Shown here: piece by piece, positions 8,377 through 15,992 of the stretch
Layout of the letters: each line of letters opens with the position of its first letter
How positions within the stretch are numbered: the first letter of the stretch is position 1
DNA from: Faecalicatena sp.
GTDB lineage: Bacteria > Bacillota > Clostridia > Lachnospirales > Lachnospiraceae
Direction: 5' to 3'
Length of the DNA stretch: 64,000 nucleotides
Assembly: GCA_009774255.1 (NCBI GenBank)
Contig: VSNK01000001.1
Coordinates: 61,791 to 125,790 of the forward strand
The notes under the pieces: model-generated
What the model saw: the letters and a program-made list of their open reading frames with translations, nothing else
The model's database searches: none
What the model was told of the DNA's origin: nothing
Made by a program: the position numbers and the translations under genes

Positions 8377-9321
8377 TTATATTCCTTTGAATTGCTTGTT
8401 TTTATATTTTTCCAATCTCTGGTTCACCAGTTCCAGATTCTTCGGATCCGCGTAGAACCCGCCCTCCGTCTGTCCGATCTCTTCCAGGTGCTTCGCCCGC
8501 CCCGCGACTGTGGTGCGGTCTTTCAGATAGCCGTCCTCCTGGATCACGAACTTCCACTTTCCGTCCTCCGTCTGTTCCAGATTGCCGCCTGCCCCGCAGA
8601 CCTGGCATTCTACCGGATAGTGCAGGCCGTCCCACTGGGGTTCTCCCAACACCAGCGCGTTGGAATGGCAGTTGGGGCACCAGCCCATATCCTCGTCGCC
8701 AAGCCATCCCCGCTCCTGTGGGGGCGTATCAATCGCCTTCATAATATTTTCGCCCATTTTTCTTGCCCGCGCCATCAGCTTGTCATCCAGAAGGCACTGT
8801 GCCCTGCCCGGAACCCGGGTTGCCAGAATCATGTCCACCACTTTCATATCCGTGGTAAACATGGATGCCTGCATCGCCTCCAATGCCATGGACTGCCATG
8901 CCCTTGTAGAGCCTCCCGCACAGATCAGGCCCGCGATCCGGTCCTTGTGCTCGATTGCCCCGATGGTTTCCAGGAATGAAGTTTCATAACTCAGACTCCT
9001 CTGGCCGAACATCAGATATTCCGCATTCGGCATCAGGTCATAGGTTGGCGCCGAAAAGATGACCGCATCCTGTGCCAGCATGACTTCCATAATCTTCTTT
9101 TTGTCATCCTTCTTGTCCAGTACGCATCCTACATTTTTTCCCTGTGCCATGCCCCGGGTGCAGGACGTACAGCCGGTGCAGCTTTCAATGTGATAATCCT
9201 TCAGATTGATCATTGTTACATCCGCCCCTGCCTCTTCACAGTACATCAGAGCTTCCTTCAGGAGCACTTCACTGTTGCTGTTTTTTCTGCCGCAGGTAAT
9301 GCCCATTACTTTTGCTGCCAT
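8377..9321 (-). CDS. Iron-sulfur flavoprotein (NADPH-dependent FMN reductase family)
   Basis: This is 314 aa from the ATG at 9321, which has AGGAGGAT in front; a longer frame to 9390 lacks a site. The flavodoxin-like fold is seen from KVMGITCGRKNSNSEVLLKE, with CTGCTSC near residue 47 and a further Cys (NVGCVLDKKDD), as in archaeal and clostridial iron-sulfur flavoproteins. FSAPTYDLMPNAEYLMFGQR follows. An extra C-terminal domain has two CxxC pairs (WCPNCHSNA, ECQVCGAGG), a zinc-ribbon or rubredoxin-like knuckle. First gene of the redox operon. A paralogue with the same two-domain design is at 14625-15587 beside a transporter, which suggests related substrates. Confidence 0.88.
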   Translation of the reverse strand: MAAKVMGITCGRKNSNSEVLLKEALMYCEEAGADVTMINLKDYHIESCTGCTSCTRGMAQGKNVGCVLDKKDDKKKIMEVMLAQDAVIFSAPTYDLMPNAEYLMFGQRSLSYETSFLETIGAIEHKDRIAGLICAGGSTRAWQSMALEAMQASMFTTDMKVVDMILATRVPGRAQCLLDDKLMARARKMGENIMKAIDTPPQERGWLGDEDMGWCPNCHSNALVLGEPQWDGLHYPVECQVCGAGGNLEQTEDGKWKFVIQEDGYLKDRTTVAGRAKHLEEIGQTEGGFYADPKNLELVNQRLEKYKNKQFKGI

Positions 9322-9449
9322 TTTTATCCTCCTTTTGTCTGATTCACCACATTTTCCGTTTCTTTTTTGGCTCTTTATTTCACCCTGCAAAATGTTCGTC
9401 AGGATAAAGCCTTATATTTGCTTATTTTTCTTGAAATCAATGGTTGAAT

Positions 9450-9477
9450 CTGTTATACTTTACGTAGATTATAACAG
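9450..9477. promoter_or_regulatory. Dyad operator candidate between the redox operon and the PucR gene
   Basis: CTGTTATA at 9450-9457 is the exact inverse of TATAACAG at 9470-9477, 12 bases apart. On the minus strand the right half also reads TTATAAT, a good -10 for the redox operon starting at 9321. A symmetrical site over a promoter next to a divergent regulator gene fits PucR control; this is inference. Confidence 0.5.
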
Positions 9478-9585
9478 TTATTTTTTTAACAATCACTCAC
9501 CGCAGGTCGAATAAAATATGAGATAAAGCGTCTTTTTTCAGACATTTGTCTGATAGACACTATTTGCCCATTCATTCGCGCGATT

Positions 9586-9840
9586 CATATGTTCCGAATT
9601 CACATATTCTGAATTCGTATACTCTGGATTTATATATTCTGGATTTTTGTATTCTGAATTCGTATATTCTGGATTTGTATATTTCGGATTTGTATATTCT
9701 GGATTTGTGTATTTCGAATTTGTGTATTCTGGATTTGTGTATTCCGGATTTATATATTCTGGATTTGTGTATTCTGAATTCGTATATTCTGAATTAGTGT
9801 ATTCCGGATTTGTGTATTCTGGATTTGTATGCTCTGATTT
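9586..9840. repeat. Tandem array of seventeen 15-bp units
   Basis: Units of the form TGTGTATTCTGGATT repeat 17 times without spacers or length change, 255 bp in all. The variants are mostly CTGAATT/CCGGATT and CGTATA/TGTATA changes. Because 15 is a multiple of three, both strands stay open: the plus strand would give repeated VYSGF and the minus strand repeated TNPEY. The array ends 29 bases before the PucR start and just before its ribosome site, so it lies in that gene's leader or promoter. Copy number could vary by slippage. Confidence 0.95.
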
Positions 9841-9868
9841 AGAAATTGTACAAAAAAGGAGGCTTCTC

Positions 9869-11476
9869 ATGGCATATTTAAAAAATATCGTTCAGAAATT
9901 AGAGACTGTATTTCAGATACAGCTCCATGGACAATATCATTCCCGAACCGCCATTTACGGCATCCGCTTTCTTCCGGTCCGACAGAACCGCCCTGCTTCC
10001 GCCTCCGCAGATACGGCTGACGCCGATTCGCCGGACATCAGGCAGTCCCGCCGCCCGTCTGCGCCGGAGGAAAACCTGCTCTATATCCGCAGCGCCGGAC
10101 AGCCGATTCCGAAAGTCCGTCCACCCCATCTGCTGCTGCTCGGCCAGAAGGACGTTCCCGCGTATCCGGAAATTCTGTATATAAGGGAAGATCTGGAGAT
10201 TACGGAGATCTTCAACTGTATTGATGAAGTGATACTGGAACATTCCATACTGGAGGAGAAGCGAAAAAGTCTATTCCAGGCGCTGCACAATAATATTGGA
10301 ATTTCCTCAATGGCCAGGATCGCCCACTCTTACCTGAATAATCCGGTGACGGTATGCGACACCAGCTTCTCTGTAATTGCCGCCTATCCGGTCGTAAGCG
10401 ACACGGAACATCTGGAAATGAAGCAGGGACGCACCTACGTAAAAGACCGTTTATTCCAGAACATGGAGAACCGCAAGATCATTGAACATATTTACACCTC
10501 CACCGTACCTTTTATCACAACGCTGGACGAACATCCCTACAAGTGGGTCTTTGAGAGTATCCGCATCCACCATACGGTGGTAGGCTATATCTGTGTGCGG
10601 GGCACGGTCCGGGAATTTACGGAGGATGACCTGGAATTTATCGAAGTATTTTCCCAGATGCTGTCCATCGAAATGCAGAAGGATTCCAGTTACCGGCATC
10701 CCACTGGCTTTAAATATGAATATTTCCTTACGGAACTTCTGGAAGGACATTTTGACCGGACCGATTATATCCTCGACCATCTGATCCGCCTCGGGCGCTC
10801 CAAGACACATTTTTATTCCGTACTGGTACTGAAGTTTGGGGAATCTTCAAAAAACATGCTTCATCCGAAAAGCTATTATGAGCAGCTTCTTACGATCCTG
10901 CCGGACTGCATGGTGGTCCTGTTTCGCGGGGACCTGGTGATCCTGCTTCCCGGCAATTCCCAGACACCTTTTTCAGAAAAGGTAAAGAACCGGTTTGAAA
11001 CATTTTTGAAGCTGAACCATATCCGCGCCTTTATCAGCAACCCCTACACCGACATTGCCCGGACCAGCCTTTACTATCAGCAGACCCATAAGCTGTACCA
11101 GCTATATGAAAAAATATCCCGCCCGCGGGAACAGTATCTGGTCTATTTTAAAGATTATTTTCTGGAGCATACCCTTTCGCTGTGTGGGGATTCGGGGCTT
11201 CTGGCAGCTTCCGTCCATCCGGATCTCCTGCGTATTCTTGAATTTGACCAGGCATCCGGGACAGAATATACCAGAACGCTGCAATGCTATCTGACAAACA
11301 ACCGCAATGCTGCTGCGGCAGCGGCGGAACTGCATATCCATCGGAGTACCTTTTTTTACAGACTGGGAAAAATGGAAGAATTGTTTGATATACGGATCAA
11401 TTCCGGAAAAGAACTGTTCGCCTATGAATACTCCTTCCGTGTGTTGGATTATCTGAAAATATTCACTTTTCCATGA
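9869..11476 (+). CDS. PucR/CdaR-type transcriptional regulator
   Basis: The protein is 535 aa from the ATG at 9869, preceded by AAAAAAGGAGG. An upstream frame through the tandem array is open but has no site. A central GAF-like sensor region (VCDTSFSVIAAYPVVSDTE, then IHHTVVGYICVRGTVREFTE near 240) is followed by a C-terminal PucR helix-turn-helix. The latter reads TLQCYLTNNRNAAAAAAELH and HRSTFFYRLGKMEELF near 480-515, the classic HTH_30 signature. Such regulators respond to small metabolites, for example purine, glycolate or sugar-acid pathways. It is divergent from the redox operon and 550 bases from it, so that operon is the likely target. The ligand is not deducible. Confidence 0.88.
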   Translation: MAYLKNIVQKLETVFQIQLHGQYHSRTAIYGIRFLPVRQNRPASASADTADADSPDIRQSRRPSAPEENLLYIRSAGQPIPKVRPPHLLLLGQKDVPAYPEILYIREDLEITEIFNCIDEVILEHSILEEKRKSLFQALHNNIGISSMARIAHSYLNNPVTVCDTSFSVIAAYPVVSDTEHLEMKQGRTYVKDRLFQNMENRKIIEHIYTSTVPFITTLDEHPYKWVFESIRIHHTVVGYICVRGTVREFTEDDLEFIEVFSQMLSIEMQKDSSYRHPTGFKYEYFLTELLEGHFDRTDYILDHLIRLGRSKTHFYSVLVLKFGESSKNMLHPKSYYEQLLTILPDCMVVLFRGDLVILLPGNSQTPFSEKVKNRFETFLKLNHIRAFISNPYTDIARTSLYYQQTHKLYQLYEKISRPREQYLVYFKDYFLEHTLSLCGDSGLLAASVHPDLLRILEFDQASGTEYTRTLQCYLTNNRNAAAAAAELHIHRSTFFYRLGKMEELFDIRINSGKELFAYEYSFRVLDYLKIFTFP

Positions 11477-11483
11477 TATTTTT

Positions 11484-11531
11484 GCGGCGGATCCATTCTA
11501 TTCCGAATCCAAGAAAACTGTTAAGCAGTAA
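11484..11531 (+). pseudogene. 3' scrap of a DinJ/RelB-type antitoxin gene
   Basis: Bases 11487-11512 are identical to 11906-11931 inside the intact antitoxin gene and read in frame ADPFYSESKKTVKQ and stop. This is the C-terminal segment of a DinJ-like protein, fused directly to the PucR 3' end. It shows that a second antitoxin copy once stood here. Confidence 0.75.
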
Positions 11532-11540
11532 AGAAATTGT

Positions 11541-11569
11541 TTTACATTGTACATCAAACATGTTATCAT
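11541..11569 (+). promoter_or_regulatory. Sigma-A-type promoter candidate for the toxin-antitoxin pair
   Basis: TTTACA (11541-11546), a 17-base spacer and TATCAT (11564-11569). It lies 184 bases upstream of the antitoxin ATG with no other gene between. The spacer ends of TGTACATCAAACATGT are loosely symmetrical and could be an autoregulatory site. Confidence 0.45.
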
Positions 11570-11752
11570 AAATAGAACAAAATAAACGCAAATCATCTGA
11601 GCAGGTACCGGAAATCATACCTCGTGAAACGGCCGAATGGCCATGATGGGATGCCCTTGGGTATACTTGACTGATCCGAAAGGAAATAGTTGTAGAAAAA
11701 TCTGCCTCAGATTTATATTCTATCAATAAGTGAAAGGAAAGAGTGATCATTT

Positions 11753-12013
11753 ATGGCTCAAACAATGGTGAACTTTAGGATTGATGAGGACGTAAAACGA
11801 AAAATGGAATCTGCCTGTAAGGAAATGGGGTTGTCCTTAAGTACAGCCTTTAATATCTTCGCTGTCAAGGTAGGGAACGAAAGAAGGATTCCTTTTGAAT
11901 TGTCAGCGGATCCATTCTATTCCGAATCCAATATAAAAATTTTGGAAGAGCGCATTGCGAATATTGAATCTGGTAAATCCATTCCAAAAGAGCATGACTT
12001 AATTGAGGTGTAA
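11753..12013 (+). CDS. RelB/DinJ family antitoxin
   Basis: The 86-aa protein starts MAQTMVNFRIDEDVKRKME, the ribbon-helix-helix opening of the RelB/DinJ family. It continues with GLSLSTAFNIFAVKV and FELSADPFYSESN, where the toxin-wrapping C-terminal helix begins. The N-terminal domain should bind its own promoter; the C-terminal part neutralises the toxin encoded three bases downstream. RBS GAAAGGAAAGAG lies before the ATG. Partner choice is unusual: the downstream toxin is YoeB-like, whose best-known antitoxin, YefM, has a different (Phd) fold. Confidence 0.92.
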   Translation: MAQTMVNFRIDEDVKRKMESACKEMGLSLSTAFNIFAVKVGNERRIPFELSADPFYSESNIKILEERIANIESGKSIPKEHDLIEV

Positions 12014-12016
12014 TCC

Positions 12017-12277
12017 ATGGGACTGTTTTGGGAAGATAACGCCTGGAAAGAATATCTGGACTGGCAAGAGCAGGATAAAAAAACGTTAAGAAAAATAAAT
12101 AAGTTGATCAAAGATATTCAGAGAAATCCTTTTGCAGGAATCGGACATCCCGAACCGCTATCTGAGAACCTGTCTGGTTGGTGGAGCAGGCATATTGATG
12201 ATAAGAATCGAATCGTATACAAAACAGAAGGAACCAATACTACTATCCTCTCATGCAGAGGGCATTATTATAATTAA
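12017..12277 (+). CDS. YoeB/Txe family ribosome-dependent mRNA endonuclease toxin
   Basis: The 86-aa protein aligns end to end with YoeB. The catalytic residues known from E. coli YoeB (Glu46, Arg65, His83) are all present at the same numbers: PEPLSENLSGWWSRHI holds Glu46, DDKNRIVY holds Arg65 and the C-terminus CRGHYYN holds His83. It therefore looks active, cutting mRNA in the ribosomal A site when free. Its start is three bases after the antitoxin stop, so the two are cotranscribed. A hairpin at 12279-12309 follows. Confidence 0.93.
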   Translation: MGLFWEDNAWKEYLDWQEQDKKTLRKINKLIKDIQRNPFAGIGHPEPLSENLSGWWSRHIDDKNRIVYKTEGTNTTILSCRGHYYN

Positions 12278-12278
12278 G

Positions 12279-12309
12279 GGCACCCCGTTATGGCATAATG
12301 GGATGCCCC
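12279..12309 (+). terminator. Hairpin after the toxin gene
   Basis: GGGCACCCCGTTA pairs imperfectly with TAATGGGATGCCC around TGGCA. There is no T run (CCCCCC follows), so it may be a weak terminator or a repeat remnant; it also marks where the AAA fragment downstream is cut. Confidence 0.4.
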
Positions 12310-12352
12310 CCCGTTCAAGGGCGTTGCGCCTGTTGACGATATACAGCGTGAC

Positions 12353-12975
12353 AGATTGTCCATACGGAGTTCGCATATATGACAGGAGTCCTCCCAATTG
12401 CAAAGTACTCCAGTGGTTCTGAGCTGAATATGTTCCTGGAATATGATATCGCCACCTCCGAACGATTCAGCCAATATTTTGGTTTTTCGGATTCAGAAGT
12501 AGACGATCTTTATACGGTTTATCAGCGGACCACAAATCCGCCGAAGATCAGCCGCGAAAATCTGCGTTTCTGGTATGACGGTTATCATACGGCTGACGGC
12601 GGACTGGTTTACAATCCACGTTCCGTTGTATGTGCACTCACAAATAATCAATTAGGAAATTACTGGACGAGTTCCGGCCCCTACGATGAGATTTTTTATT
12701 ATATCAAAGATAATGTAGAAGAAATCCGCGATGATTTTGTACGGATGATCTCCGGAGAACGTGTAGAATCCAGGATGATGGAATATGCCGCAACATCAAA
12801 AGATTTAAACACAAAGGAACAGATTTATTCCGCAATGGTGATTTACGGCCTTCTAACCTATGAAGACGGAGAAGTATTCATTCCCAACAAAGAATTGATG
12901 GATCAATTTAACCAGCTTTTGCGTTCCAATGAAAATCTCGGAACAAAAAAAGCAAAAAACATTTCTGTAAAATAG
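12353..12975 (+). pseudogene. AAA-ATPase-like family gene, middle fragment
   Basis: The frame reads TEFAYMTGVLPIAKYSSGSE, continues through ELNMFLEYD and FRFWYDGYH-type blocks (seen as LRFWYDGYHTADGGLVYNPR) and SSGPYDEIFYYIKDN. These match residues about 195-390 of the intact protein at 27317. The upstream half with Walker A and B is absent (an in-frame TGA lies just before) and the C-terminal nuclease domain is absent too, ending in GTKKAKNISVK. A frame of 198 codons starts at ATG 12379 and could be read as a protein, but it lacks both catalytic parts. Confidence 0.85.
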
Positions 12976-13008
12976 AAGTTCTTGAATCAAACCTATAAAC
13001 ATCAAAAA

Positions 13009-13051
13009 GAATCCTATCAGGAAATCATATTTCAATTCCTGACAGGATTTT
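13009..13051. terminator. Hairpin terminator between the AAA fragment and the GPH transporter gene
   Basis: AATCCTATCAGGAAAT pairs with ATTCCTGACAGGATT around 8 bases. A runs on the left and TTTTCC on the right allow use in either direction; it lies about 90 bases after the transporter stop on the minus strand. Confidence 0.65.
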
Positions 13052-13138
13052 CCTAAGCACAGGCAGGCTGCGTATAAACGCAGCCCGATTATCACCTTGC
13101 TTTATAAAAACAGTTCCCGCTTCCGGGAGAATTCTCTT

Positions 13139-14530
13139 TTATTCCACGCCTTCCGCTTCCTTCTTCGCCTTATCCCTTGCAACCAGTCTTTCTCTGACCG
13201 CATCCATATATCCCGGCTTATCCAGGTCATACAGTGCCAGCGGGATGATTCCGATGAGGAATACGATACCCGGCAGTAAGTTTGCCGCCAGATTGATACC
13301 GGTCTGGACATGCTCCGTGATCTCTCCGCCGCCTACATATCCGAATGCCCCCATGACCAGCAGGAATACGGAGTTTGCAATCGCGGTCGCGATCTTGATC
13401 GCGGTTCCCTGGAAGGAGAATGCCATACCGTCATTTCTATAACCATATTTATCATCAAAATCGTCAATGGCATCCACCATCATACCGGCGCCGCAGGGGC
13501 CTGCAATATATCCGGTTCCATAGATAACCATACATACAAAGTTGAACGGAATACTCGTGGACGGTCCGAAATACAGCAGAATCAAAGCCACACCCTGGAT
13601 GACCATGGAAATAATTCCGGTTTTCCGTCTGCCGAGCTTTTCACAAACCTTTGGCGCAAACGGCATTACGATCGTTCCTACTGCCATCTGCATCATCATG
13701 AATACGGAGATCAGCGCATAATTTCCTACACAGTGCATATAGAAGAATACGGCCACGGAAATACGTCCAAGGATACCAAACATATTAAAAAATGAATACA
13801 TCATTGCGCAGAGCAGATTCTTATTCCGGAATACCAGCTTCAGGCCATCGCTGACCTTGCCCTGGTCTTCCTTTTTTACCGTGATCTGTTCCTTCGATAA
13901 TGCGGCTACCGCCCAGAACATCGGCAGCGCGATAAATGCCAGAAGCGTTGCGGCTCCCTGATACCCGGCGGCCTGGTCGCCCTTGCCGATCCAAAGTACC
14001 AGATTCAGCACAAACAGATTCAGTATGATCTGCCCGATCGTCATACCCATCATCTGTGCCGCATTCAGCTTATTTATTTCCTTCGGGTCACGTGTCATGA
14101 CTGTCGGCAGTGCCAGATAAGGTACATTTGTCATCGTATATGACATTCCCAAGAGAATATAGGTCGCATACGCATAAACCAGCTTCGCTGTTCCCCCAAA
14201 TCCCGGTACGGTAAAGGTCAGGATCGTAAAGATTACCAAAAACGGCGCTCCGATAAAAATATATGGGCGGAAACGTCCCCACTTTGTATGGGTCCGTTCC
14301 ATCAGAGTTCCCATCATCGGATCATTGATACCGTCCCAGATCTTGGCAATCAGCATCAGCATCGCGACAGCCCCCACGCCAAGCCCGAATACATCGGTAT
14401 AGAAAATAGACAGGTATGTACTGACCATGGTCCACGACAACTGGGATGCAAAGTTACCCATTCCATATACGACATAATTTGCAAAAGTCAATGGCTTTGT
14501 GCCATATTGGTTTAAATTTGTGTTACTCAT
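13139..14530 (-). CDS. GPH-family (glycoside-pentoside-hexuronide:cation) MFS transporter
   Basis: It is 463 aa from the ATG at 14530, behind GGAGGACGCT. Twelve hydrophobic spans are visible. The GPH signature appears early: YGMGNFASQLSWTMVSTYLS, then AKIWDGINDPMMGTLMERTH and WGRFRPYIFIGAPF (cation-binding Asp in helix II and the loop 2-3 motif). The C-terminus is short and lacks the PTS IIA domain of LacS. These proteins import glycosides, pentosides or hexuronides with Na+ or H+. The gene follows, in the same direction and 95 bases on, the iron-sulfur flavoprotein gene at 14625, so the cargo is probably that enzyme's substrate. Exact substrate unknown. Confidence 0.9.
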   Translation of the reverse strand: MSNTNLNQYGTKPLTFANYVVYGMGNFASQLSWTMVSTYLSIFYTDVFGLGVGAVAMLMLIAKIWDGINDPMMGTLMERTHTKWGRFRPYIFIGAPFLVIFTILTFTVPGFGGTAKLVYAYATYILLGMSYTMTNVPYLALPTVMTRDPKEINKLNAAQMMGMTIGQIILNLFVLNLVLWIGKGDQAAGYQGAATLLAFIALPMFWAVAALSKEQITVKKEDQGKVSDGLKLVFRNKNLLCAMMYSFFNMFGILGRISVAVFFYMHCVGNYALISVFMMMQMAVGTIVMPFAPKVCEKLGRRKTGIISMVIQGVALILLYFGPSTSIPFNFVCMVIYGTGYIAGPCGAGMMVDAIDDFDDKYGYRNDGMAFSFQGTAIKIATAIANSVFLLVMGAFGYVGGGEITEHVQTGINLAANLLPGIVFLIGIIPLALYDLDKPGYMDAVRERLVARDKAKKEAEGVE

Positions 14531-14624
14531 AGCGTCCTCCATTTCATCTTTTTTCAAAAAGATGTGTGCTCATTCGTATCTGCTCAGTATCCTCACAGAT
14601 ACGCCCGCAATCCATTTTTTTCTG

Positions 14625-15587
14625 TTACATGTCTGCGATCGTTTCCTCGAATTTCTCATACTTTTCCATCATCTTCGGCAGTGTCTCTTTGTTCGCCACC
14701 AGCTTCGGCACACAGACCTTGATCATATTCTGGATCTCATTATAATGCTCATAGATTCCGATGGTTGTATTCCGCGCGCGGGCGATCTCCTGCTCGGACC
14801 ACTCTACCTTCACCTTGTCTCCGTCTACGGACAGTTCTCCCCAGATGCCGCATACCGGGCATTCCACATGGGTCGTTCCGTTCATACTGAGCAGCGGATT
14901 ATGGCAGACCGGACATACACCTTCCTCCCCAACCCAGGTGTCCACCTCATCATATGGTTTTCCGAGTGATTCCGCCACGGCCTTTCCAAGCTCGGCACAC
15001 TTTTTCATCAGTTCCGGGTCAAACAGCGGATGACCGGTTCTTCCCTGGTCATAAGCATCCACATGCCCTACACATTTCATGCAGAAGGAAAAGCTGAACA
15101 GATCCAGCATCGGCAGTCCCAGTGCCACCCAATTGTGGGTCTGCGCCCCGCCCACGGAAATATAACCTGTATAGCGGTCTTTAAAATATCTCGGATCCAA
15201 CTCCGGCTTGCCTGCCTCGATCCGTTTCTTGTTCTCCTCGATCAATGCCGCCCGGTCATGAGACGGCCCGAAGCGGTCCACAAAATTCTTAAACTGTCCT
15301 ACGATACCCACCGCGTAGACCGGTGCTCCGATGATAATCCCGTCCGCTTCCAGACATGCCTCTTCCAGGATATGATAGTCGTCCTTCATACAGCAGTGGA
15401 TCTCCGTCTCCCCTTTGTCGCGCATGCGGCTGCAGTAATCGCAGGCACGGCAGTGTCCGATATCCATACGCACGGTATTGATAAACTGCACTTCCGCCCC
15501 GGCAGCCTTTGCCGCAAACAAAGCTTCCTTCACCATCACATCACTGCGCTGATTCCTTCTTCCAAAGGAAATTCCTAATACTTTCAT
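14625..15587 (-). CDS. Iron-sulfur flavoprotein (NADPH-dependent FMN reductase family), second paralogue
   Basis: The 320-aa protein has the same architecture as the gene at 8377. A flavodoxin fold (KVLGISFGRRNQRSDVMVKE) carries CRACDYC near residue 49 and a later CC (EIHCCMKDDY), GAPVYAVGIVGQFKNFVDRF for FMN, and a C-terminal two-knuckle domain (VCPVCHNPL, ECPVCGIWG). ATG follows GGAGGTAAAAC. First gene of a two-gene unit with the GPH transporter. The paralogue pair, one in a reductase operon and one with an importer, suggests a common substrate class. Confidence 0.88.
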   Translation of the reverse strand: MKVLGISFGRRNQRSDVMVKEALFAAKAAGAEVQFINTVRMDIGHCRACDYCSRMRDKGETEIHCCMKDDYHILEEACLEADGIIIGAPVYAVGIVGQFKNFVDRFGPSHDRAALIEENKKRIEAGKPELDPRYFKDRYTGYISVGGAQTHNWVALGLPMLDLFSFSFCMKCVGHVDAYDQGRTGHPLFDPELMKKCAELGKAVAESLGKPYDEVDTWVGEEGVCPVCHNPLLSMNGTTHVECPVCGIWGELSVDGDKVKVEWSEQEIARARNTTIGIYEHYNEIQNMIKVCVPKLVANKETLPKMMEKYEKFEETIADM

Positions 15588-15704
15588 GTTTTACCTCCAT
15601 CGTTCTTTTGTTTTATAAACAATTTACACTTTTTTTAGAATTTCCGCTTCTCTGTGAATCTCTTAATGAGGTATCAATTTTGGTCGCTATTTTTCAACGC
15701 CAAA

Positions 15705-15745
15705 AAGTCAGGACAAAAAATATGGCATATTTTTTGTCCTGACTT
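15705..15745. terminator. Perfect 19-bp hairpin upstream of the flavoprotein gene
   Basis: AAGTCAGGACAAAAAATAT and its exact complement flank GGC. It could end transcription arriving from either side, but no gene ends near it, so it may be a repeat relic or regulatory structure. The surrounding 15588-15992 stretch has no gene; it also holds the hairpin at 15903. Confidence 0.55.
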
Positions 15746-15902
15746 CAAAGTTTCTCTGCTCATCCCATACTTTCCCAAAATTCCTCATTCGTGTTAACTT
15801 ATTTCCCAACAGGATGTCAGCACAGCCTACAATATTTTTCAAATGTATTGAATATGAGTGCGAGTCCGGATATAATAGGAATTGCGCTGATGCGCAAGCA
15901 AG

Positions 15903-15929
15903 TCATCAATTTTCTGCGAAAATTGATGA
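15903..15929. promoter_or_regulatory. 12-bp inverted repeat upstream of the AAA gene
   Basis: TCATCAATTTTC and GAAAATTGATGA flank TGC. It lies 64 bases before the start of the AAA protein at 15993, where an operator or leader hairpin would sit. Confidence 0.5.
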
Positions 15930-15992
15930 CAGGTTATAATAGTAAAAATGGTAACAGCTGAGAACGTGGCTTAAGAAAGGATTCGCCTGTTT

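Noticed and set aside
9586..9840. Short regular repeats that might be taken for a CRISPR array
   Set aside because: The 15-bp units abut with no unique spacers and no cas genes are present; it is a tandem minisatellite.
9647..9868. N-terminal extension of the PucR protein through the tandem array
   Set aside because: The ATG at 9869 has a strong AAAAAAGGAGG site and begins a normal PucR N-terminus; the upstream ATG has none. Kept only as a hypothesis in the findings.
12379..12975. Functional 198-aa protein
   Set aside because: It is the middle section of a 520-aa AAA/nuclease family and lacks both the ATPase motifs and the nuclease core.
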